Assembly: GCA_004211435.1 (NCBI GenBank)
Contig: SECS01000034.1
Location: forward strand, 1 to 35,118
Reading direction: 5' to 3'
Source of the DNA: Novosphingobium sp.
Lineage (GTDB): Bacteria > Pseudomonadota > Alphaproteobacteria > Sphingomonadales > Sphingomonadaceae
DNA: 35,118 nt
Numbering within the stretch: the first letter of the stretch is position 1; every line of letters begins with the position of its first letter. The translations under genes and the position numbers were made by a program. A model generated the notes under the pieces. It was not told where the DNA came from. It made no database searches and saw only the letters and a program-made list of their open reading frames with translations. Below, in pieces: positions 6,379-14,470 of the stretch.

Positions 6379-8340
6379 TCAGGACTTTACCGCAGCGCGG
6401 ATGCGCGCGGCGATCGAGGGCGGCGTCGGGACCTGGCTGAACTCGATCGCGTTCGAATAGGCCATCGGCGCATAGTCGGCGCCGTAACGCATCGCGGGCG
6501 CCTTGAGCTTGCCCCAAAGCTCCTCGTTGATCGTCGAGCAGATCTCGGCGCCGAGACCGCAGAACTCGACCGCGGCGTGGACGACCAGCGCGCGGCCGGT
6601 CTTCTTCACCGAGTCCAGCACGCGGTGGTAGTCGATCGGCACCAGCGAGCGCAGGTCGATCACTTCCACGTCGATGCCGTCCTTGGCCACCTCTTCCGCC
6701 GCCGCGAGGCAGTGGTTGAGCATGTAGCCATAGGAGATCAGGGTCAGGTCCTTGCCAGGGCGACGCACCTTGGCGACGCCGAGCGGGATCTTGTACTCGC
6801 CCTTGGGCACGTCGCCCTTGAGCGTGTAGAGCAGCATCATCGATTCCAGCATGACGACCGGATCGGGATCGTCGATCGCCGAGAGCAGCATGCCCTTGGC
6901 GTCCACCGGGTTCGACGGATAGGCCACCTTGATGCCCGGCGTGTGCGTCAGCCAGGCTTCGAGGCTCTGCGAGTGCTGCGCGCCGAAGCCGCCCATGCCA
7001 CCGCCGAGTTGCATGCGGATCGTCAGCGGCGCATGCGTCGCCGAACCCGACATGTAGCGCTGCTTGGCCGCGTGGTTGGCGATCTGGTCGAGGCAGACGC
7101 CGAGGAAGTCGACGAACATGATCTCGGCGATCGGCTTCATGCCGGCGATCGACGAACCGATCGCGGCGCCGATGATCGCGGTCTCGGCGATCGGGGTCGG
7201 ACGGACGCGACGGTCGCCGAACTCGGTCTGCAGGCCCTTGTTGGTGCCGAACACGCCGCCCTGCGGATCACCCACGTCCTCGCCGAGGATGAAGACTTCC
7301 TTGTTGTTGGTCATGGCGATGTGCTGCGCATCGCGCACGGCAATCGCCATCGAGATCGATTCGGTATCGCCCGAAAGCTCGCCCTCGGCTTCACGGACCG
7401 GGAAGTGGCCGCGCTGCGGCACGCTGTCGGGATCGGCGAACACGTCGACGATCGTCTCGCTCGGCGGGGTCGGCTTGCTTTCGAGCGCGCGGGCAATCGC
7501 GTCCTCGACTTCGGCCTTGGCCGCGGCTTCGAGCGCAGTCAGCTCTTCCTCGGTCGAGATGCCGGCTTCGAGCAGCAGCGCGCGCGTCTTCTCGAGCGGC
7601 GCGCGCTCCTTGCCCGCGGCCAGTTCTTCCTTGGTGGCGTTGTAGTTGTCACCGACGCCGGCGTGCGGGCCGATGCGGTAGGTGATCGCCTCGACGAAGA
7701 CCGGGCCCTTGCCGGCGCGAACGTGGTCGATGACCTCCTTCATGCCCTTGTAGAAGGCGGCGGGATCGTTGCCGTCGAGCTGGACGCCCTTGAAGCCGAG
7801 CGCTTCGGCGCGGCCGAAGAAGTTCGGGCCGGCGGTGTAGGTGGGGATGCGCGTATATTCGCCCCACTGGTTGTTCTGGCACATGAAGATCACCGGCAGC
7901 TGCCAGGCACCGGCCAGGTTCATCGCCTCGTGCACCGCGCCGATCGAGGTCGCGCCGTCACCGAAGTTAACGATCGTCACGCGATCCTCACCGCGCTCCT
8001 TGGCCGAGATGGCCAGGCCGTTGGCGATCGGCGCACCGGCGCCGACGATGGCGGTGGTGACCATCGAGCCCGACTTGGGATCCGAGATGTGCGGGCTGCC
8101 ACCCTTGCCCTTGTTCACGCCGTCTTCGCGGCCCAGAGCTTCGGCGAACATGCCGTAGAGGTCGACACCCTTGGCGACCTGGTCATGAATGCCGCGGTAG
8201 GTGGTGACCATGTAGTCGCGCTCGGTGGTGAGCTGCGAGATCGTTGCCGGGATGCACTCCTGGCCGGTCATCGGCCAGTAGGTGAACATGAACTTGCCGG
8301 CCGAAAGCCCCGCCTGGATCGCCTTGGGGCTCGATACCAA
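6379..8340 (-). CDS. Fused alpha-beta E1 of a 2-oxoacid dehydrogenase complex, 5' end disrupted
   Basis: A ThDP-dependent E1 with alpha and beta subunits in one chain (about 653 residues). The alpha part holds the ThDP site GDGATSIGAVHEAMNLAG...QNN and the loop YRIGPHAG. The beta part (after about residue 330) starts with EVFILGEDVGDPQGGVFGTNKG and carries TPIAETAIIGAAIGSS and the transketolase-C end. Substrate is not predictable. The 5' end is wrong: the natural start is ATG 8356 (GGGAGAGG 7 bases upstream; MAQGNL), but it is out of frame with the E1 reading frame, and the conserved first helix (LYR.M..IR..E) before KAIQAGLSAGKF is missing. In-frame TTG 8340 (shown as start) or the Met of GKFMFTYW are the only nearby options; ATG 8481 lacks a ribosome-binding site. 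It is followed by the broken lipoyl gene, so the complex may be non-functional. Confidence 0.75.
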   Translation of the reverse strand: MVSSPKAIQAGLSAGKFMFTYWPMTGQECIPATISQLTTERDYMVTTYRGIHDQVAKGVDLYGMFAEALGREDGVNKGKGGSPHISDPKSGSMVTTAIVGAGAPIANGLAISAKERGEDRVTIVNFGDGATSIGAVHEAMNLAGAWQLPVIFMCQNNQWGEYTRIPTYTAGPNFFGRAEALGFKGVQLDGNDPAAFYKGMKEVIDHVRAGKGPVFVEAITYRIGPHAGVGDNYNATKEELAAGKERAPLEKTRALLLEAGISTEEELTALEAAAKAEVEDAIARALESKPTPPSETIVDVFADPDSVPQRGHFPVREAEGELSGDTESISMAIAVRDAQHIAMTNNKEVFILGEDVGDPQGGVFGTNKGLQTEFGDRRVRPTPIAETAIIGAAIGSSIAGMKPIAEIMFVDFLGVCLDQIANHAAKQRYMSGSATHAPLTIRMQLGGGMGGFGAQHSQSLEAWLTHTPGIKVAYPSNPVDAKGMLLSAIDDPDPVVMLESMMLLYTLKGDVPKGEYKIPLGVAKVRRPGKDLTLISYGYMLNHCLAAAEEVAKDGIDVEVIDLRSLVPIDYHRVLDSVKKTGRALVVHAAVEFCGLGAEICSTINEELWGKLKAPAMRYGADYAPMAYSNAIEFSQVPTPPSIAARIRAAVKS

Positions 8341-8516
8341 GATTTCCCTGCGCCATGATTCTGCCTCTCCCGAGATGATTCCACCGGCGCATAAGCATGC
8401 CTTCGGCGCTGTGCACAATCGAAACTTGCGTCGGAGGGCCGCGCAAATCCATAGTTTGGAGCAATTCGCCGCAGCAATCATTGGGGCGATACATCGGTCG
8501 ATGGAGAAGCAATCAA

Positions 8517-9296
8517 GTGCCTGACAAGCTCGAAGGACAAGTGGCGGTGATAACCGGCGGCGGACGCGGCATCGGCCAGGCGATCGCCGTCGCGCTGGCA
8601 GGCGAAGGCGCGACGGTGGTGGTCTCCTCGCGCAACAAGGCAGAACTCGACTGGACCGTGGCCGAAGCCAAAGGCCTGGGCGTCGACGCCCTCGCGGTCG
8701 TCGCCGACGCCACCGACCGGCTCCAGGCCCATCGCCCCGTGGAAGAGGCGCTCGCCCAGTTCGGCAGGGTCGACATCGTCGTGCCCAACGTCGGCGGCGT
8801 AGCCGGCATGCACACCAGCCTCGACGGCGGCAACGAGGGGTTCGAGGCGACCTTGCTGCTCAACCTGACTTCGGCCTGGTGGACGATCCAGTCGGCCATG
8901 CCGGCTATGCGCGCAGCGCGGTATGGACGGATCGTCACGATCGGATCGACCGAGGCCCTGCGCGCCAATGACGGCGGCCCTCCGGGCTATGTCGCCGCCA
9001 AGCACGGGCTCGTCGGGCTGACCAAGCAACTCGCGCAGGATTGCGGGGCCTTCGGCATCACCGCCAACTGCATCTGCCCGGGCTGGACCAACACGGCGAT
9101 GGTCGATTTCAAGAAGACCGCCGCGCACATGGGGATCGCCGAAGCCGAAGCCCGCGCCTATGCCACCGATCGCGCGGCGTTGGGGTGCATCCTCGACCCC
9201 GAGGATATTGCCGCAATGGCACTGATGCTTGTCTCGCCCGAAGGCGCGCGGATCACGGGCCAGGCGATCTCGGTCGACGGGGGCTACCGCCTCTAG
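8517..9296 (+). CDS. SDR-family oxidoreductase
   Basis: A 259-residue classical short-chain dehydrogenase/reductase. The NAD(P)-binding motif is TGGGRGIG (residues 13-20). NVGG at 91-94 replaces the usual NNAG. The catalytic set is Asn116, Ser144 (IGSTEA), Tyr158 and Lys162 (YVAAK), and the C-terminus ends GQAISVDGGYRL. The start is GTG 8517 with GGAGA about 10 bases upstream; extending upstream gives 40 residues unlike any SDR. Arg39 after the second strand (SSRNKAEL) suggests NADP preference, though this is weak. It is divergent from the E1 gene and shares its 160-base promoter region. Its TAG overlaps the stop of the convergent MBL-fold gene by a few bases. Substrate unknown. Confidence 0.9.
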   Translation: MPDKLEGQVAVITGGGRGIGQAIAVALAGEGATVVVSSRNKAELDWTVAEAKGLGVDALAVVADATDRLQAHRPVEEALAQFGRVDIVVPNVGGVAGMHTSLDGGNEGFEATLLLNLTSAWWTIQSAMPAMRAARYGRIVTIGSTEALRANDGGPPGYVAAKHGLVGLTKQLAQDCGAFGITANCICPGWTNTAMVDFKKTAAHMGIAEAEARAYATDRAALGCILDPEDIAAMALMLVSPEGARITGQAISVDGGYRL

Positions 9297-10057
9297 AAAT
9301 ACTTGGGTTTTGCCAGAGCGGGATCGATGGATCTCGCGGACCAGCGCGCGAATGCTTCATCGCCGACGAAGGGATTCGCCGCCCGTTCGTGCCCGAAGGT
9401 CGACGTATCACCATGCCCCGGAACGAAGGCCACGTCGTCGCCCAGCGGAAACAGCCGGCCACGGATCGAATCGATCAAGGTGGGGAGATCGCCGTCGGGA
9501 TGCTCCCAGGCGCCGATGGTGTGGCGGAACAGGATGTCGCCGACGAAGGCCTGTCGCGCCGCGCGGCTGAAATAGGCGACGTGGCCCTTGCTGTGTCCGG
9601 GGCAGTGCAGGACTTCGAGTTCCTCCTCGCCGAAGCGGACGCGATCGCCGTGTTCGAGCCAGCGCAGCGGTTCGTAACTGCGCACCTTGCCGCGCGGCTC
9701 GGCTGCCTGGCTTTCGAGTTGCGCGACCACCTCTTCGTTCGCGGCGCGCGCCCGCGCCATGCCCGCAAAGAAGGCACCCTGCCCCTCGAGCAGGGCCACG
9801 AGCGGCGCATCGCCGACGTGAGGCCCCTCGATGCGCGCGCCGGTCATATCGGCGAACTGCGCCGCCCCGCCGCAATGATCGAAATGGCCGTGGGTCACCA
9901 AGGCCACTTCGGGCTCGAGATCGAGCATGTCGATGAAGTTGAGGATCTCGCTGATGTCGCCGCCCGGATCGATCACCGCCGCGCGCCGGGTCTTCTCGCA
10001 CCACAGGATCGAGCAGTTCTGCTGGAAGCGGGTCACCGGGAGGATTTCGAACTCCAT
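9293..10057 (-). CDS. MBL-fold metallo-hydrolase (glyoxalase II-like)
   Basis: A 254-residue metallo-beta-lactamase-fold hydrolase. The metal-binding THGHFDH motif is at residues 55-61 (His56, His58, Asp60, His61). The other ligands are in HCPGHSKGHV and FVGDILF, with the terminal VPGHGDTSTFGHER histidine. This pattern matches GloB-like thioesterases/hydroxyacylglutathione hydrolases, but the substrate cannot be read from the sequence. No signal peptide. ATG 10057 has AGGATGG about 6 bases upstream. It is convergent with the SDR (four-base overlap at CTAG) and divergent from the 10152 hydrolase. Confidence 0.9.
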   Translation of the reverse strand: MEFEILPVTRFQQNCSILWCEKTRRAAVIDPGGDISEILNFIDMLDLEPEVALVTHGHFDHCGGAAQFADMTGARIEGPHVGDAPLVALLEGQGAFFAGMARARAANEEVVAQLESQAAEPRGKVRSYEPLRWLEHGDRVRFGEEELEVLHCPGHSKGHVAYFSRAARQAFVGDILFRHTIGAWEHPDGDLPTLIDSIRGRLFPLGDDVAFVPGHGDTSTFGHERAANPFVGDEAFARWSARSIDPALAKPKYF

Positions 10058-10151
10058 GCACCATCCTAGCGCCGTGCTGGACCGCAGGGGAAGCCGGAAC
10101 CAACGGCGCGAAGGCGGTTTCCTTTGGCAAGGGTGCGGACTGGAGAGACAT

Positions 10152-11045
10152 ATGCCGATGATCGAAGCCCGCGACGGGACCCGCCTCTACGCCAAGTCCT
10201 GGGGCGACGGACCGCCGGTGGTCCTCATCCACGGATGGCCGCTGTCGGCCGACAGTTGGGACCCGGTCACGCACCACCTCGCCGAAAACGGCTTTCAGGC
10301 AATCGCCTATGACCGTCGCGGCTTCGGCCGGTCGGACCAACCTTCCGACGGCTACGACTACGACACGTTCGCCGATGATCTCGCGGCGGTGATCGGACAG
10401 GTCGCCGGTGGCGAGAAGGTCGCGCTGGTCGGTTTCTCGATGGGCGGCGGCGAGGTCCTGCGGTTTCTCTCGCGTCATGGCGCACAAGGCGTGGCGCGCG
10501 TGGCCCTGGTCAGTTCGGTCGTGCCCTACATGGCCCAGACCGAAAACAATCCCGACGGCGTTCCCGAACATGTCTTCGCAGAAATGACCGAGGACATGCT
10601 CACCGATCGCGCCCATTTCTTCCGTGGCTTCTTCAAGGACTTCTACGGCGTGGGCTGGCTCGATCGCGCGGTCAGCGAAGAGGTTCTCGACCTGTCGTGG
10701 CAGACCGCGATGCAGGCCGGCCTCCATCCCACGCTCGCCGCCGCACGGGCTTTCGCGACGACCGACTTCCGACCCGATCTTGCCGCCTTGACCGTGCCGA
10801 CGCTGGTGATCCACGGCACGGCCGACAAGACCGTGCCGATCGAGGCGACAGCGCGTGAGGTTGCGCGCCGTGTGCCGCATGTCGATCTCATCGAGTACGA
10901 GGGCGAGGCCCACGGGGTCTTCGCGACGCAGCAGGAACGCCTGAAGCGCGACCTGCTCGCATTTCTCGAAGGGCGGGCACCAGAGGATCGCCAGGAGGTA
11001 CTAGACGCGATCACCGAACAATCGATCGTGATCGAGCGGATTTAG
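10152..11045 (+). CDS. Alpha/beta-fold hydrolase (non-heme chloroperoxidase-like)
   Basis: A 297-residue alpha/beta hydrolase. The oxyanion-hole segment HGWPLSADSW is at 27-36, then YDRRGFGRSD, the nucleophile elbow GFSMGG (Ser96), the acid in HGTADKTVP and the histidine in EAHGVFAT. The pattern DRRGFGRS...GFSMGGGEV is typical of the cofactor-free haloperoxidase/esterase group (family PF00561/PF12697). It carries a C-terminal extension (RAPEDRQEVLDAITEQSIVIERI) beyond the usual length. ATG 10152 is preceded by GGAGA. Divergent from the MBL gene; its TAG overlaps the extensin-like gene's stop by four bases. True substrate unknown. Confidence 0.9.
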   Translation: MPMIEARDGTRLYAKSWGDGPPVVLIHGWPLSADSWDPVTHHLAENGFQAIAYDRRGFGRSDQPSDGYDYDTFADDLAAVIGQVAGGEKVALVGFSMGGGEVLRFLSRHGAQGVARVALVSSVVPYMAQTENNPDGVPEHVFAEMTEDMLTDRAHFFRGFFKDFYGVGWLDRAVSEEVLDLSWQTAMQAGLHPTLAAARAFATTDFRPDLAALTVPTLVIHGTADKTVPIEATAREVARRVPHVDLIEYEGEAHGVFATQQERLKRDLLAFLEGRAPEDRQEVLDAITEQSIVIERI

Positions 11046-11770
11046 CGGCACACGCCGAAGCCGTGGCGCGCTGCCTGATCAAGATGCAGGTGGTCGCGAT
11101 GCGCGGCGTTGTAATCGGGCGAAAGCGTCGTCGCGAAGACCTGGCAGGCGCCCTTGCGCGCGGCGCGCAGGAAATCCGCTTCGGGCACCGGCCGCGACCA
11201 GTCGCGCAGCACGGAGACGCGGCGTCTGTCGGCGAGCACAAAACCCGCCACGTCGATCGCATTGCCCGTCGCGTGCTCGCTCCAGGCGCCCGTCGCGCCG
11301 CCGCCGATCCGCCGGCAATTGTTCGTGCCGAGATGTTCGATAGCCACGACGCGCGTGTGGAGAAGATCACGCGCCGCCGGTTGCACCGAATGCCGCAGCC
11401 AGAGCGCCAAGGCGGCACTGACCGCGCAACTCGCCTGCGCGCCGGTAGGGCGTAGTGCCAGACCACTTGCTGCGTCGGGCCTAGGCGCTACGCGATCCTC
11501 ACGGCGGCAGGTGCCCTCGCCCACCGGCGGCAGCGCGGTGAAGGCGATCGCGCTGCGCTTCAGGAAGGCGCGGCATTCATCCGGCTCGGCGCGCAGATGG
11601 GCGAGCTTGCGCGCGGTCGCCCAGCCCACCCGATCGGAAATCCGCAGCGGCACCCAGGGGTTGTGCTCGGGATGTTCGGTCAACCACCGCCAACCCGTGA
11701 AGACGAGCGCAGCCGTGACGATCAGCACGATCGCCCAGCGATCGGGATTGAAGCGGTGTCGCGAGGCCAT
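11042..11770 (-). CDS. Extensin-like C-terminal-domain protein with M15-type metallopeptidase motif
   Basis: A 242-residue membrane-anchored periplasmic protein. One N-terminal hydrophobic helix (about residues 12-29) follows a basic cytoplasmic tip. The extensin-like domain (PF06904) contains four conserved cysteines (for example DECRAF, GTCRRE, ASCAV, NNC and GVC). Within it SEHATGNAID (His166, Asp173) and HRDHLHLD (His227, His229) reproduce the zinc site of LAS/M15 D-Ala-D-Ala peptidases (SxHxxGxAxD...HxH). A role in peptidoglycan processing is therefore likely but not proven. ATG 11770 has GGGAGAGG just upstream. Its TAA overlaps the stop of the convergent hydrolase by four bases, and it lies 32 bases downstream of the permease. 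Confidence 0.88.
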   Translation of the reverse strand: MASRHRFNPDRWAIVLIVTAALVFTGWRWLTEHPEHNPWVPLRISDRVGWATARKLAHLRAEPDECRAFLKRSAIAFTALPPVGEGTCRREDRVAPRPDAASGLALRPTGAQASCAVSAALALWLRHSVQPAARDLLHTRVVAIEHLGTNNCRRIGGGATGAWSEHATGNAIDVAGFVLADRRRVSVLRDWSRPVPEADFLRAARKGACQVFATTLSPDYNAAHRDHLHLDQAARHGFGVCR

Positions 11771-11802
11771 AGCCTCTCCCAACGCGGGAGAGCGCCACCG
11801 GT

Positions 11803-13353
11803 TCAGTCGATCGGCGCGCCCGGCAACGGCGGAACCGGCTGCGGCGGCACGTCGGCGTCCTCCTCGTGGACCTCGACGATGCCGAGCCCGACGTGGCTGC
11901 GCGAGCGGCTGTAGCCGAAATAGACGAAGAAGCCGATCACCGCCCAGATCGCGAAGAGAATGATGCTCTTGTGATCGAGCATCGCGAACAGATAGATGCA
12001 GCCCGCGATCGATATCGGCGCCGTGATCCAGACCGCTGGCGTGCGGAACGGACGATGCCGCGTGGGATCGGTCTTGCGGATCACCATCACCGCGATCGAC
12101 ACCGCCGCGAAGGCGAAGAGTGTCCCCGAGTTGGAGATGTTGGCGAGCTGCCCCACCGGGAAGAACGCTGCGAACAGCGCGACCGCGACGCCAGTGATGA
12201 TCGTGATGACGTGAGGCGTGTTGTACTTGGGGTGGATCTTCGAGAACGAGGCCGGCAGCAGGCCGTCGCGGCTCATGACAAAGAAGATGCGCGTCTGACC
12301 GAACATCATCATGAGAATGACCGACGGCAGCGCGAGCCCGGCGGCGAGGCCGAGCAGGTTGCCGATCTGCGGCCAACCGATCTCGCGCAAGGTGAAGGCC
12401 AGCGCTTCCTTCGAGCATACGACGTCCTTGAAGCCCTCGGCCGCCCGTGCGGCACATTGGGCGGCCAGTTCGCGGCTACCCGGCTCCAGCGCGATGCCGG
12501 CGACATCGCGCACCGGCTGGCTGGAAAGCCCGGGCGCGCCGATGACCCCGGCCGCGACCAGGAGATAGAAGACCGTGCAGACCGTCAGCGAACCGATCAG
12601 TCCGATCGGCATGTTGCGCTGAGGGTTCTTGGTTTCCTCGGCCGCGGTCGAGACCGCGTCGAAGCCGACATAGGCAAAGAAGATCGAGGCCGCCGCCATG
12701 CCGACGCCGATGAAACCCGTCGGCGCGAACGGCGAGAACTGCGCGCTGTTCATCACCGGGAGGGCAAGCACGCAGAACAGCGTGAGCGCCGAAACCTTGA
12801 TCACGACAAGAACGGCATTGACCGTGGCGCTCTCGCGCGTGCCGATGACCAGTAGCCAGGTGACCAGGCCGGCGATGAACATCGCTGGCAGGTTGATCGC
12901 GCCGCCGTCGAAAGGCCCGGCAACCAGGGTATCGGGTATGTCGATGTTCAGCGCATGCTCAAGCAGGCCAATCACGTAGCCCGACCAACCAACCGACACC
13001 GCGCCGGCGGCGACCGCATATTCGAGGATCAGCGCCCAGCCCACCATCCAGGCGATCAGTTCGCCCATTACCGCGTAGCTGTAGGTATAGGCCGAACCCG
13101 AAACGGGGACCATCGACGACATCTCGGCATAGCAGAGCGCGGCAAAGGCGCAGACCAGACCGGCGATGATGAAGCTGACCATCATGCCGGGGCCGGCCTT
13201 CTGCGCGGCCTCGGCGGTGAGGACGAAGATGCCCGTGCCGATGACCGCACCGATGCCGAGCATGGTCAGTTGGAAGGCGCCGAGCGATCGGTGCAGGGAT
13301 TTCTTTTCAGCCGTGGCCAGAATGGCATCAAGCGGCTTCACGCGACCGAACAT
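11803..13353 (-). CDS. APC-superfamily amino acid permease (cationic amino-acid transporter type)
   Basis: A 516-residue integral inner-membrane transporter with about 12-14 predicted helices. TM1 carries the broken-helix motif LGIGAVIGTGIFVLT of APC proteins; the family blocks YAEMSSMVPVSGSAYTYSYAVMGE, GFDAVSTAAEETKNPQRNMPIGLIGSL and FGQTRIFFVMSRDGLLP follow. These are hallmarks of the CAT/YfnA group that imports amino acids by proton symport. The tail is proline- and acid-rich. Start chosen at MFGRVKPLDA (13353), the usual N-terminus of homologues; an ATG at 13410 would add 19 unlike residues. An extended extracytoplasmic loop with two cysteines (AAQCAARAAEGFKDVVC) is present. Probably co-transcribed with the extensin-like gene. 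Confidence 0.92.
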   Translation of the reverse strand: MFGRVKPLDAILATAEKKSLHRSLGAFQLTMLGIGAVIGTGIFVLTAEAAQKAGPGMMVSFIIAGLVCAFAALCYAEMSSMVPVSGSAYTYSYAVMGELIAWMVGWALILEYAVAAGAVSVGWSGYVIGLLEHALNIDIPDTLVAGPFDGGAINLPAMFIAGLVTWLLVIGTRESATVNAVLVVIKVSALTLFCVLALPVMNSAQFSPFAPTGFIGVGMAAASIFFAYVGFDAVSTAAEETKNPQRNMPIGLIGSLTVCTVFYLLVAAGVIGAPGLSSQPVRDVAGIALEPGSRELAAQCAARAAEGFKDVVCSKEALAFTLREIGWPQIGNLLGLAAGLALPSVILMMMFGQTRIFFVMSRDGLLPASFSKIHPKYNTPHVITIITGVAVALFAAFFPVGQLANISNSGTLFAFAAVSIAVMVIRKTDPTRHRPFRTPAVWITAPISIAGCIYLFAMLDHKSIILFAIWAVIGFFVYFGYSRSRSHVGLGIVEVHEEDADVPPQPVPPLPGAPID

Positions 13354-13469
13354 GCAGGGGACCCTCACCGAAATCAGCGGATTGGCCGGGAGGCTACAGT
13401 CTGGTGACATATTGGCAAGGCCCCGCGCGTGGCCTTCCCCAGCCTTGTATCAGGAGCTAGAAGACCGGC

Positions 13470-14339
13470 ATGTCCACGACCTTCCAGCTCGACACCGCCA
13501 CCAGCCGCGCCAACCCGACTCCGGCACCGATGAAGCGCCTGACCGTGCCGCAGATCCAGCGACGCAAGTTCGAAGGCCGCACCGAAAATCCGCTAGTGAT
13601 GCTCACTGCCTATACCGCGCGGCAGGCCCAACTGCTCGATCCGCATTGCGACCTGCTGCTCGTCGGAGACTCGCTCGGACAGGTGATCTATGGCCTGCCG
13701 TCGACCTTATCGGTCACGCTCGACATGATGATCGCACATGGCGCCGCGGTCGTGCGCGGATCCTATCACAGCGTCGTGATCGTCGACATGCCGTTCGGCA
13801 CCTATGAGGCAAGTCCGCAGCAGGCCTTCGCCGCGGCGAGCCGGATCATGGCCGAAACCGGTTGCGCCGGGGTCAAGCTCGAAGGTGGCCAGGCGATGGC
13901 GGAAACGATCGCCTTTCTCACCGCCCGCGGGATCCCCGTCATGGCTCACGTCGGCCTCACCCCGCAGGCCGTCAACGCGTTGGGCGGCTACGGCGCGCGC
14001 GGCAAGAGCCAGCAGGAGCATGAGAAGATCGTCGCCGATGGCGTGGCCGTGGCGAATGCCGGTGCCTTCGCCATCGTCGTCGAGGGCGTGCTCGAACCGA
14101 TTGCCATCGCCCTGACCAAGACCGTGGAAGTGCCGACGATCGGCATCGGCGCCTCGGCGCAATGCGATGGGCAGGTGCTCGTCACCGAGGACATGCTCGG
14201 CATGTTCGAGCGCGTGCCGCGCTTCGTGAAGCGCTACGAGACGATCGCCGAGACGATCTCGGGCGCGGCCGTCCGCTATGCCGAAGAGGTGCGTGCGCGG
14301 GTCTTTCCGGGTCCCGAGCAGACCTACCAGCCCAAGTGA
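13470..14339 (+). CDS. panB: 3-methyl-2-oxobutanoate hydroxymethyltransferase
   Basis: PanB, 289 residues: it transfers a hydroxymethyl group from 5,10-methylene-THF to 2-oxoisovalerate, giving ketopantoate for pantothenate/CoA synthesis. Recognisable blocks are [12 protein letters not shown] (Mg-binding Asp67), VDMPFGTYE (Asp106), GVKLEGG (Lys136, Glu138), [19 protein letters not shown] (Glu205) and [15 protein letters not shown]. These are the active-site positions known from E. coli PanB. The first 20 residues (to PAP) are an extension relative to the E. coli enzyme, whose equivalent start would be Met21, but AGGAG lies upstream of 13470 and not of Met21. No panC or panD is next to it. Confidence 0.97.
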   Translation: MSTTFQLDTATSRANPTPAPMKRLTVPQIQRRKFEGRTENPLVMLTAYTARQAQLLDPHCDLLLVGDSLGQVIYGLPSTLSVTLDMMIAHGAAVVRGSYHSVVIVDMPFGTYEASPQQAFAAASRIMAETGCAGVKLEGGQAMAETIAFLTARGIPVMAHVGLTPQAVNALGGYGARGKSQQEHEKIVADGVAVANAGAFAIVVEGVLEPIAIALTKTVEVPTIGIGASAQCDGQVLVTEDMLGMFERVPRFVKRYETIAETISGAAVRYAEEVRARVFPGPEQTYQPK

Positions 14340-14350
14340 TGTCCGCATGG

Positions 14351-14406
14351 ACAAGGTGACAAAGGTGACAAAGGTGACGGCGCCCAACGGCTGATTGTGT
14401 CACCTT
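14351..14406. repeat. Triple GGTGACAAA tandem repeat with inverted half-copy
   Basis: AAGGTGAC occurs three times with a 9-base period (14353-14378) directly after panB. An inverted copy GTCACCTT follows at 14399-14406. The third copy and the inverted copy could form an 8-bp stem with a 20-base loop. It lies between convergent genes, so it may act in termination. Confidence 0.7.
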
Positions 14407-14470
14407 GAGCAACGCACTCCCACCTTGCGGGAAGTTCGGTCCGTAGGACAGCCGCTTTTCCTGGTCCGGC

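Noticed and set aside
6577..8358. A 593-codon plus-strand frame opposite E1, and similar long frames opposite the TPR gene (16538-18253), prsR, the glycosyltransferase and matB.
   Set aside because: They mirror the strong third-position bias of the real genes and show no recognisable fold or initiation signals.
8341..8481. ATG 8481 as the E1 start.
   Set aside because: No ribosome-binding site, and the added 47 residues (MIAAANCSKLWICAALRRKF...) look like translated leader, not like an E1 N-terminus.
10096..10119. GGAAC-N15-GGTT before the alpha/beta hydrolase as a third EcfG promoter.
   Set aside because: The spacer is one base too short and the -10 has a mismatch; weaker than the two accepted sites.
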